Source: a virus
DNA: 23,056 nucleotides
Virus record (IMG/VR): IMGVR_UViG_3300027413_000033
Location: 1-23,056 of that record
Reading direction: 5' to 3' (one strand)
Shown: piece by piece, positions 7,519 through 12,540 of the stretch
Numbering within the stretch: position 1 is the stretch's first letter
Layout: each line of letters begins with the position of its first letter
Position numbers and translations under genes: made by a program
The notes under the pieces: model-generated
Databases searched by the model: none
What the model was told of the DNA's origin: nothing
Seen by the model: the letters and a program-made list of their open reading frames with translations, nothing else

Positions 7519-7763
7519 GAGAATATAACCATAGTTAGAGTGTTAAAGAGAAACCAGATGTAGTTACTAAAGTCTCTACCCCATACATTGCCAGCCATCC
7601 AGCTTGAGAACCAAGTAGATTGAGCAACCATATAGAGGCCAGTAGTAAGTACTATAACCATAGTTAAGGGCTGTTTGAGGTTTATCCTCCCAGCACCTAC
7701 AACGATAATCAGAGTAGCAAGTACAAATGGTACGATGTCGATATAGTGGTAAAAATTAATCAT
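7485..7763 (-). CDS. Three-TM membrane protein of unknown function (92 aa)
   Basis: Hydrophobic helices are visible at about 13-25 (FVLATLIIVVGAG), 33-52 (LTMVIVLTTGLYMVAQS) and 67-86 (NYIWFLFNTLTMVIFSW), with a short charged tail (RLDKQE). AAGGA lies eight bases before the start. It is the first gene after the long leader that follows the promoter-like motif at 8051-8070. Size and three helices would fit a class I holin, but the sequence shows no family signature I can name. It is linked to the downstream four-TM gene by a 34-base overlap. Confidence 0.78.
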   Translation of the reverse strand: MINFYHYIDIVPFVLATLIIVVGAGRINLKQPLTMVIVLTTGLYMVAQSTWFSSWMAGNVWGRDFSNYIWFLFNTLTMVIFSWTLIRLDKQE

Positions 7764-7800
7764 TAGCGTTCCTTAAGGTTGTTAAAGGGTATTCACTAAA

Positions 7801-7920
7801 ATCATTAGACACTATCATTTAATATCATTAAATACTATTTTAAAAATATTTTAAAGGTTAATCTAAAGTTATAATGATAAAACATAAACAACAAACATAT
7901 TGTTTTAAACGTTCTACCTA
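7801..7920. other. AT-rich gene-free stretch with repeated AATGAT/ATCATT words
   Basis: This stretch is overwhelmingly A and T and holds no credible gene. ATCATT-type words recur at 7801-7806, 7814-7818 and 7825-7829 (plus strand), with a related ATAATGAT at about 7871-7877. It lies 130-250 bases downstream, in the transcription direction, of the promoter-like motif at 8051-8070. In T7 the primary origin is promoters followed by an AT-rich segment, so an origin or a binding region is conceivable, but no direct evidence exists here. Confidence 0.4.
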
Positions 7921-7954
7921 AAGATAACCTATAAAGATTCTCCGAAGGGATAAA

Positions 7955-8041
7955 CCCCCGCCACAAAATTTTAGGGGGTGTCCTAAAGGAGGGTATCATC
8001 GGGGGTCTTGACCACTTCCTCTTTCAGATACCAGTAGAGGA
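7955..8041 (-). promoter_or_regulatory. Structured leader with C5/G5 tracts
   Basis: This is part of the gene-free leader between the motif at 8051-8070 and the start at 7763. On the plus strand there is one C5 tract (7955-7959) and G5 tracts at 7974-7978, 8001-8005 and, inside the motif, 8057-8061, so the transcript could form several mutually exclusive G5/C5 pairings. Local perfect hairpins are TTTAGG/CCTAAA (7970-7975 with 7982-7987) and TCCTCT/AGAGGA (8017-8022 with 8036-8041). A structured 5' leader or small RNA is plausible; I recognise no known riboswitch class. Confidence 0.4.
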
Positions 8042-8050
8042 GCAGTTATA

Positions 8051-8070
8051 TCATAAGGGGGCAGTATTTT
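8051..8070 (-). promoter_or_regulatory. Promoter-like 20-base motif, copy 3
   Basis: Minus-strand sequence AAAATACTGCCCCCTTATGA. It matches the copy at 17719-17738 at 18 of 20 positions and the copy at 12521-12540 at 16 of 20. It begins five bases after the stop of the 35-aa ORF and lies 138 bases past the strong terminator at 8199-8261, where a new transcript would have to begin. It is followed by a leader of about 290 bases before the first membrane gene. The protein that reads it (phage RNA polymerase or regulator) is not in the window. Confidence 0.6.
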
Positions 8071-8075
8071 TCTTT

Positions 8076-8183
8076 CTATATTAATAAGAGATATTCCATG
8101 GCTAAATATATGCCACCTACTATAGTTAATCCGAAGAGTGTCATCACAATAGCACCCATAATTCCCCAGATTATATCATTCAT
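8076..8183 (-). CDS. 35-residue single-TM membrane peptide
   Basis: A complete small ORF, MNDIIWGIMGAIVMTLFGLT and onward, is almost entirely one hydrophobic helix (residues 4-27) with a final EYLLLI. GGAG lies eight bases before the ATG, an ideal ribosome binding site. The start is 16 bases after the T-run of the terminator at 8199-8261 and the stop is five bases before the promoter-like motif, so the ORF exactly fills the gap between two regulatory elements. If the terminator works fully the peptide would need its own promoter or read-through. The function is unknown; such peptides often act on host membrane proteins. Confidence 0.6.
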   Translation of the reverse strand: MNDIIWGIMGAIVMTLFGLTIVGGIYLAMEYLLLI

Positions 8184-8198
8184 TGTTCTTACTCCAGC

Positions 8199-8261
8199 AA
8201 AAAAAAAATAAAGGGGTACCTCCCCAACCCATCCCGAAGGACAAGTCAGAGAGATACCCCT
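8199..8261 (-). terminator. Strong intrinsic terminator ending the replication/metabolism block
   Basis: The transcript forms an 11-base stem, AGGGGUAUCUC with GAGGUACCCCU (plus-strand 8251-8261 with 8212-8222; one G-U pair), followed by a T-run of about 13 positions broken by a single A (8199-8211). The 28-base loop holds an inner hairpin UCC-UUCG-GGA with the extra-stable UUCG tetraloop. It begins nine bases after the stop of the 61-aa gene. It is the strongest terminator in the window and marks the boundary between metabolic and late regions. Confidence 0.9.
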
Positions 8262-8270
8262 AAGAGATTG

Positions 8271-8456
8271 TTAGACCAGATAGCCTTCTTGACCATCTAC
8301 GAAGCCCTCATACATATGAGAGAAATGATTATACTTCATTGTATACTCTTGACCATTATACTCAACAGTCATGACATCACTCATCATATCAGTATGAACA
8401 ACATCAACAATAAAACTACTACCATTAGATTTCTTTGTATAGAATACTTCACTCAT
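8271..8456 (-). CDS. Small unknown protein (61 aa), last gene of the metabolic block
   Basis: The protein starts MSEVFYTKKSNGSSFIVDVV and is soluble, with alternating polar/hydrophobic stretches (VMTVEYNGQEYTMKYNHF) that suggest a small beta domain. Its start lies one base after the stop of the AT-hook protein gene, and its stop is immediately followed by the strong terminator, both of which support a real gene. I recognise no family. The open frame on the other strand at 8268-8501 is its shadow. Confidence 0.7.
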   Translation of the reverse strand: MSEVFYTKKSNGSSFIVDVVHTDMMSDVMTVEYNGQEYTMKYNHFSHMYEGFVDGQEGYLV

Positions 8457-8457
8457 C

Positions 8458-8883
8458 CTAGTAATCCTCTAAACATACTAATTCAACTTCTTCGGGGTTA
8501 GGGAGTTTCATAACAGTATCCCAATACTTCTTAGCCACTACCACAACAGGATAGTAACCCTCTTCAATAAAGCCTACATGAGTTTGCATTTCCCAACGAT
8601 ACATACTAAAGCTTAATCCAGACATATGCCTATTAAGGTTGGCTATCTCTTGGTCAATAGGGTCAGTAGCGACTATCTCTTGATTAGGGTCTTTCCAGAA
8701 GTGCATAATAAGCTCTTTAGTAAACTCATCAACACCATATACAGCTAATAGACCGATGTCTTTGTACTTCTTATAGAAGTCCTCCTTGGCTGTCTTGGGT
8801 GATGGTTTGAGTTTAATCTTTTTAACCTTATTATCAGTAGAGCCTTTAGGTCTACCTCGACCACGCTTAGCTTCTTCTGTCAT
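8458..8883 (-). CDS. AT-hook-containing protein of unknown function (141 aa)
   Basis: Residues 6-15 (KRGRGRPKGS) form a textbook AT-hook, a minor-groove binding motif for AT-rich DNA, followed by a Lys-rich linker (KVKKIKLKPSPK). The rest, from about residue 35, is a soluble mixed domain with many aromatic residues (YKKYKDIGLLAVYG, GYYPVVVVAKKYWD) that I do not recognise. It starts by TAATG overlap with the glutaredoxin gene. DNA binding is likely. Regulation of the nearby AT-rich leader or interference with host chromosome proteins would both fit but neither is shown. It is unlikely to be the small terminase because it lies upstream of a strong terminator, far from terL. Confidence 0.78.
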   Translation of the reverse strand: MTEEAKRGRGRPKGSTDNKVKKIKLKPSPKTAKEDFYKKYKDIGLLAVYGVDEFTKELIMHFWKDPNQEIVATDPIDQEIANLNRHMSGLSFSMYRWEMQTHVGFIEEGYYPVVVVAKKYWDTVMKLPNPEEVELVCLEDY

Positions 8884-9107
8884 TAGATTTCATCTCCAAT
8901 ATCAAAGAGTTCTGCTTGTAAGTTATCGAAACCACCTTTATACTCAAAGATAGCAGGAACAGTTTTAATGCCCATATTCCTTAGTAGTGTTAGTAGGTCA
9001 GGTTGGTCTGATAAGTCTTCATAGATATAGCTTATATCCTTAGTTTCTAATAAGTTCTTAGCCTTATCACAGTAAGGGCAATCAGGTTTACCTATAATAT
9101 AATACAT
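8883..9107 (-). CDS. Glutaredoxin
   Basis: This small dithiol oxidoreductase (74 aa) has the CPYC active site (Cys10, Cys13), the cis-proline motif TVP at 49-51 and the GGFDNL glutathione-site loop near the C-terminus, all in the order of the thioredoxin fold. It most likely re-reduces the phage class II ribonucleotide reductase encoded in the same block, whose C-terminal CxxxxC shuttles electrons; this partnership is inferred from context and from common practice in phages. The gene is joined to its neighbours on both sides by TAATG overlaps. An NrdH-type redoxin is the near alternative, but the GGFDNL loop favours glutaredoxin. Confidence 0.92.
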   Translation of the reverse strand: MYYIIGKPDCPYCDKAKNLLETKDISYIYEDLSDQPDLLTLLRNMGIKTVPAIFEYKGGFDNLQAELFDIGDEI

Positions 9108-9307
9108 TACTCTTCGTCCTCATCCTCGTCGTCATCGTCATTGAGGGTTTCTACGGCTACTTCAAAGCCAGAAGCAAACATCTCATACAACATGTCTTCG
9201 ATTGACATAGTGCTATCCAACTCATAGTCAGACATCAGTTCATCGAAAGCTTCTTGGATTGTTTCTTCAAAGATTTCGTCTACTTGTGTTTCAGTAATAT
9301 CAGTCAT
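9107..9307 (-). CDS. Small acidic protein (66 aa)
   Basis: The protein is strongly acidic, with a predicted helical body (VDEIFEETIQEAFDELMSDY, SIEDMLYEMFASGFEVAVETL) and an Asp/Glu-only tail (NDDDDEDEDEE). It starts inside the end of the DUF1127-like gene and ends by TAATG with the glutaredoxin gene. Small acidic phage proteins are often DNA mimics or inhibitors of host DNA-binding proteins, but no specific evidence points to a target. I do not recognise a family. Confidence 0.75.
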   Translation of the reverse strand: MTDITETQVDEIFEETIQEAFDELMSDYELDSTMSIEDMLYEMFASGFEVAVETLNDDDDEDEDEE

Positions 9308-9467
9308 TTTCTTCTTCTCCCATTTCTTTAACTAAACGTAAAATATCACCACGATTAAGACCAATGTCTAAAAGGTCTTTGTCGCTCATGGTAGCGAGTT
9401 GTTTATAGGTATCACGTTGGGCTTTATTCCACATGCCTAATTTCTTTAATACTTCTCTAAATGTCAT
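9300..9467 (-). CDS. DUF1127-like small protein (55 aa)
   Basis: This complete ORF fills the gap between two neighbours, starting by TAATG overlap with the 81-aa gene and ending eight bases inside the next start. The sequence MTFREVLKKLGMWNKAQRDT is followed by a core LATMSDKDLLDIGLNRGDI, which matches the DUF1127 (YjiS-like) pattern L-x-x-L-(S/D)-x-x-x-L-x-D-I-G-(L)-x-R-x-D-I. DUF1127 proteins are small basic proteins abundant in alphaproteobacteria and linked there to RNA turnover and nutrient responses. A phage copy could be captured from the host and act on RNA metabolism; that is inference. This copy is less basic than usual and has an acidic tail (EMGEEEND). Confidence 0.75.
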   Translation of the reverse strand: MTFREVLKKLGMWNKAQRDTYKQLATMSDKDLLDIGLNRGDILRLVKEMGEEEND

Positions 9468-9712
9468 TAGTAGTCATTCCTTACCGAATCTAAAGCTGCT
9501 TCTAACAGCTGTATAATTGAATCTACATCGTCCATTGTTGAGGATACTTGGAGTTGACCGTCTAGTAATCCAACAGCAACACCTTCCTCAAAGTTAACTT
9601 CTAATACATCTAATACCATATCAGATGCATCGAAGATTGTTTCTACTTGGAGGGGTTTAGGGTTCTCTTTACGCTTACGCCAATCAGTAAGATTTACTAT
9701 TGTATTGTCCAT
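9467..9712 (-). CDS. Unknown acidic protein (81 aa)
   Basis: I start it at the ATG at 9712 (MDNTIVNLTDWRKRKENPKP) because GGAG lies six bases upstream; ATGs at 9748 and 9724 lack this and would overlap the previous gene more deeply. After a short basic segment (DWRKRKENPK), the rest is acidic with a probable small alpha-beta layout (MVLDVLEVNFEEGVAVGLLDGQL). It overlaps the preceding gene by 29 bases and hands over to the DUF1127-like gene by TAATG. The family is unknown. Confidence 0.72.
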   Translation of the reverse strand: MDNTIVNLTDWRKRKENPKPLQVETIFDASDMVLDVLEVNFEEGVAVGLLDGQLQVSSTMDDVDSIIQLLEAALDSVRNDY

Positions 9713-9977
9713 AAACCGCTCCATTTTCTTTAATCTTCTTTTCTTCATAAGGTGCTACAACACAACGATAGTGTTCCATAGCAGCCCCACTTAAGGCACC
9801 CATGACAGCTTCCATGTTCTTATAACGAACACCGTCTTCACTAGCCCATTGTATAAACTGATAATGTTTATGAATTAATGCAGCAATAGCATACTGGAGT
9901 TCTCCACCATCAACGGGTGCAAAACCCTCTATTAACTCGTCAATCTCATTACGTTCTTCTGGTGCTATATAAGGCAT
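9684..9977 (-). CDS. Conserved phage protein, DUF6899-like (97 aa)
   Basis: The protein begins MPYIAPEERNEIDELIEGF, continues through a helical core, and ends HYRCVVAPYEEKKIKENGAV. The opening MPYI-P-(E/D)-R and the closing RVVAPYE-KKI-NG-VY are the signature of a small phage family that I recall as DUF6899; proteins with this pattern are common in tailed phages of many hosts. The core GALSGAAMEHYR fits the family's helical middle. It begins by TAATG overlap with the 32-aa membrane peptide gene. The biochemical function of the family is not known to me. Confidence 0.85.
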   Translation of the reverse strand: MPYIAPEERNEIDELIEGFAPVDGGELQYAIAALIHKHYQFIQWASEDGVRYKNMEAVMGALSGAAMEHYRCVVAPYEEKKIKENGAVYGQYNSKSY

Positions 9978-10075
9978 TAAACCAATCCTACTATCATTAG
10001 ACAGACATATACTTGTAAGAAGAATATACCGAAGTTAATCAGATATCCTAACAAAGAACCTAGTATATAAGCCAT
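9977..10075 (-). CDS. 32-residue single-TM membrane peptide
   Basis: The ORF MAYILGSLLGYLINFGIFFL and onward is one long hydrophobic helix ending VCLMIVGLV. GGAG lies nine bases before the ATG at 10075; an in-frame ATG at 10093 would add six residues (MMENNK). Its stop overlaps the next start (TAATG) and its reading frame begins at the stop of the 56-aa gene, so it exactly occupies the space between two genes. The function is unknown. Together with the 35-aa peptide at 8076-8183 it makes two separate membrane mini-proteins in the region. Confidence 0.6.
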   Translation of the reverse strand: MAYILGSLLGYLINFGIFFLQVYVCLMIVGLV

Positions 10076-10089
10076 TTTATTATTCTCCA

Positions 10090-10260
10090 TCATTTAACCT
10101 TTATAATTGCTTCATTCCACTGTGCAGCTTCAACCCTAGCTGATTCATACGATAAAAATATTAGAGGGGAACTATAACCTAAACGGTTCCCTTCTTGAAT
10201 ATACATCCAATCACTGCCGAAGTCTCCGACATTAACCATAACTGTGTATCCGTGTGTCAT
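10090..10260 (-). CDS. Small soluble protein (56 aa)
   Basis: The sequence MTHGYTVMVNVGDFGSDWMY is followed by IQEGNRLGYSSPLIF and a helical end (SYESARVEAAQWNEAIIKVK). A beta-hairpin-then-helix layout with DWMYIQE and SYESARVEA resembles small phage proteins that format a value and then end in an A-(x)-E-A helix, but I cannot name a family. The start overlaps the stop of the ClpP gene (TAATG), and the stop overlaps an ATG of the membrane peptide gene. The tight fit supports expression. Confidence 0.68.
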   Translation of the reverse strand: MTHGYTVMVNVGDFGSDWMYIQEGNRLGYSSPLIFLSYESARVEAAQWNEAIIKVK

Positions 10261-10844
10261 TAGTAGGTCTCCACCACTTCATCAATAATGTTATAATCTT
10301 TACATTCTTCAGCATTTAACCAAACGTCAGTAGGGCTAAGTAGCTCACTACGAATAGTTTCAAGGCTGAGTCCTGTGCATTTCATATAGTGGTCTTCCAT
10401 CCAACGAGACGTATGCTCAAAAGATTTAAGACGACCATATAGCTCATGTTCTTTACCAGCAGAACCTGCAGCATATTGATGAGACATAATCTGAGCAGTA
10501 TGAGAAGCATAACGCTTAGCACCTGCCATCAGGGTTAGTATCCCACAAGAAGCTGCAAGGCCAGTAGCGAATGTATCAACAGGAATCTTAGAAGTCTTCA
10601 TAGCATCGATAAGCATTAAGCAGCTATCAACACGACCTCCAGGGCTGTTAATATAAAGAGTAATTCGCTCTGGTTGCTGATGTTCCGGCATCAAGTTCCA
10701 CTCAAAGATAGTCATTACCAATGGTGAAATAGTTTCATTCTTGAAGCCATCATGTAGCATAAGAACGCCTTCCTCACGGAGATACGTTCCAGGTTGCTTC
10801 ATTGGTTCTTTAGGTGTGTTACGCTTGATTACGTATTTAGCCAT
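10260..10844 (-). CDS. ClpP-type serine protease (cytoplasmic)
   Basis: The 194-aa protein is of normal length for ClpP. The oxyanion-hole motif INSPGG is at 65-70; the nucleophile is Ser99 in GLAASCGIL; His122 lies in IMSHQ; and the acid is Asp173 in PTDVWLNAEE, so the catalytic triad is intact. There is no signal peptide. In bacteria ClpP degrades unfolded polypeptides in complex with AAA+ unfoldases; phages also use ClpP-fold enzymes as prohead proteases. Here no capsid gene is near, and the gene is fused by an 8-base overlap to the SbmA-like transporter, so peptide processing or host-protein degradation fits better than capsid maturation. Whether it uses a host ClpX/ClpA is unknown; the N-terminal loops needed for docking differ from the canonical sequence. 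Confidence 0.9.
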   Translation of the reverse strand: MAKYVIKRNTPKEPMKQPGTYLREEGVLMLHDGFKNETISPLVMTIFEWNLMPEHQQPERITLYINSPGGRVDSCLMLIDAMKTSKIPVDTFATGLAASCGILTLMAGAKRYASHTAQIMSHQYAAGSAGKEHELYGRLKSFEHTSRWMEDHYMKCTGLSLETIRSELLSPTDVWLNAEECKDYNIIDEVVETY

Positions 10845-11808
10845 TCTTTATTTCCTTTTCAAACTCTCTAAGACGTTTGTATACTGATATTAACTCGATA
10901 ACTGTAGGCCATGATTTAAATAGATACATCATAGACCCTTCTACCTTACCAAAGGCTCTTAGGATTTGTTGCATAGTGCCTAGTGTTAGCATACCACCTA
11001 CAATAGCAGGGGCAAGAACAACATAGCCAACTAATACATTAGCTTGTAGACATGATAAACGTGCTACATTAAACCATACATAACGGAAGTAATTTTTATA
11101 GTGAATCTTTCTGACATCATCATAGACGTCATTAAAAGTCTTTGGACGAATATTGTTATCGTCTTCCGCAATCACCAATAGCTTACGATAAGCTGCCTCT
11201 CGTGCTTGAATGTCGTACTCGATATTTACTAATCGCAGTAACGCACCCACAGCAAGGAGAACAACTGTAATACCAACAGACCATATAATAGCTGCGGTAA
11301 CTAAACCATATTGCCATTCACCAAAGAACATAACACGTAGTCCTTCAGTTAATCCCATCATAACAGGGAAGAACGCAATAAGTATCATAATGCTTTCTAC
11401 AAAGCTAGTTCCTAGTCCTTCTAGGATACGAGAGAACTTAACAGTGTCCTCTTGTACTCGTTGAGCAGCGCCCTCAATGTGACGTGCCTTATCATATAAA
11501 TCATGATATTCTTCTACCATAGATGTTCTCCATCGGAACAACCAGTGGGCAGTTAGAAAGCTGACTGCTAGAGCAACCATAATATAGATACCTGCAATAC
11601 CTGCAAATGTCCATAACGTGCCGAAGTACTCAGTCATAGTAATTGAATTAGGTTCAGCTAAAGCTTGCTGAATCATGTTATAGAACGTTCCAAACCACTC
11701 ATTGATTTTGACATCAAGTTGAACTTGGTACCACATAGCAGCTATAATGGTGGCCCCACCGAAGTAAGACCACACTAGCCACTTCTTATCTTTGAAGAAG
11801 TTAAACAT
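10837..11808 (-). CDS. SbmA/BacA-type inner-membrane transporter (N-terminally short, 323 aa)
   Basis: The sequence aligns by eye with E. coli SbmA over its full length: INEWFGTFYNMIQQAL matches the VNAWYAPFYDLIQTAL region, FRWRTSMVEEYHDLY at 91-105, the hallmark HIEGAAQRVQEDT at 110-122 identical to SbmA, EAAYRKLLVIAEDD at 204-217, and the C-terminal YKRLREFEKEI at 310-320. SbmA/BacA proteins are dimeric, proton-driven importers of peptides, and the related mycobacterial Rv1819c imports vitamin B12. Relative to SbmA (406 aa), roughly the first 80 residues and two membrane helices are missing, while the core helices (about 11-29, 63-90, 136-155, 166-192, 250-275) remain. GAGG precedes the start. 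It sits between two ClpP-fold genes and one gene away from a B12-dependent RNR, which suggests uptake of B12 or peptides; the substrate is inference. Confidence 0.93.
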   Translation of the reverse strand: MFNFFKDKKWLVWSYFGGATIIAAMWYQVQLDVKINEWFGTFYNMIQQALAEPNSITMTEYFGTLWTFAGIAGIYIMVALAVSFLTAHWLFRWRTSMVEEYHDLYDKARHIEGAAQRVQEDTVKFSRILEGLGTSFVESIMILIAFFPVMMGLTEGLRVMFFGEWQYGLVTAAIIWSVGITVVLLAVGALLRLVNIEYDIQAREAAYRKLLVIAEDDNNIRPKTFNDVYDDVRKIHYKNYFRYVWFNVARLSCLQANVLVGYVVLAPAIVGGMLTLGTMQQILRAFGKVEGSMMYLFKSWPTVIELISVYKRLREFEKEIKNG

Positions 11809-11814
11809 TTTTTA

Positions 11815-12468
11815 TTACCTCTGAAAGCTTGGCATACAGCGATTAGTCACTTTACGCTTGTAAGACTGGGGTTTTGTTACATCACCTGTACGTGTAGCTA
11901 AGAATGATTCTGCATCCTTAACATATACAAATTTACAAGGAGATGTTTGAGCAAGTAATTCACGAGCAAAGTAAACAGGATATCCGTGACGAGCAACGTA
12001 AGCTACCATGTCAAAGTATACTAGACCTGCTTCTTGTTGAACCTCTTGAATAGTCTTTACAGTGCTTACCCCAGTAGTGTAGGGTAAATGAAACAGCAAG
12101 GCACCGTTAATAACTAGTTTGTCTTTTGTTGCCATAGCTGCAAAAGCACAAGCACTAACACATTCTAGTCCTTTAGGTACGATTACTGCAGAGCCTTCTT
12201 TGGCTATTAAGTTTCCGATATTCAAGCCAGCATAGTAGTGTCCTCCAGGGCCAGCCATATTGACTACTAATACTTCATGTTTGACCATAATAGAATGGAC
12301 TTTTGCTGACATGTCTTTAGTAGTTGGACCACGTAAGGTTAACACTGAGTTCGCTTCATCAAAGTGTACTGATTTACGCATAGGTGTAGGGTCATGGTGA
12401 CCTTTAACGTTTGCGAAAGCCGCTGTTGAAGATACTATTGCTAATACTGTTATCAGGGATTTAATCAT
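11815..12468 (-). CDS. Secreted ClpP/crotonase-fold protein, probable periplasmic serine peptidase
   Basis: The 217-aa protein begins with a classical signal peptide (MIKSLITVLAIVSSTAAFA, cleavage likely after Ala19). The mature part follows the periplasmic ClpP-like pattern (COG3904 type): VVNMAGPGGHYYAGLNIG near 68-85 as oxyanion-hole region, then ECVSACAFAAMA with Ser105 flanked by Cys103 and Cys107 (compare CASAC in bacterial relatives), then LLFHLPY with His127 where ClpP has its catalytic His. A third acidic residue is not obvious. It therefore probably cuts peptides or proteins in the periplasm. It is the first gene behind the motif at 12521-12540 and ends six bases before the SbmA-like gene, so the two are probably one unit. 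A non-catalytic ClpP-fold binding protein cannot be excluded. Confidence 0.82.
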   Translation of the reverse strand: MIKSLITVLAIVSSTAAFANVKGHHDPTPMRKSVHFDEANSVLTLRGPTTKDMSAKVHSIMVKHEVLVVNMAGPGGHYYAGLNIGNLIAKEGSAVIVPKGLECVSACAFAAMATKDKLVINGALLFHLPYTTGVSTVKTIQEVQQEAGLVYFDMVAYVARHGYPVYFARELLAQTSPCKFVYVKDAESFLATRTGDVTKPQSYKRKVTNRCMPSFQR

Positions 12469-12520
12469 TTTTATTCCTTTATTTGTTTGGAACAGTTTAG
12501 AGACATGTTCAGGTCTTTGT

Positions 12521-12540
12521 TCTTAAAGGGTCACTATTTT
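12521..12540 (-). promoter_or_regulatory. Promoter-like 20-base motif, copy 2
   Basis: Minus-strand sequence AAAATAGTGACCCTTTAAGA, 16 of 20 identical to the copy at 8051-8070 and 15 of 20 to that at 17719-17738. Its first two bases are the last two of the RNR stop codon, and it lies about 50 bases before the start of the secreted ClpP-fold gene. It would give the protease/transporter cassette its own transcription start. The divergence makes this the weakest copy. Confidence 0.45.

Noticed and set aside
7835-7999. 54-residue minus-strand ORF in the leader (MIPSFRTPPK...)
   Set aside because: It has no ribosome binding site, and its composition follows the C5/G5 and AT-rich DNA rather than a protein pattern.
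8051-8065. TATGAT at the end of the promoter-like motif as a sigma70 -10 box
   Set aside because: No -35-like hexamer lies 16-18 bases upstream, and the equivalent bases in the copy at 12521-12540 do not form a -10 box.
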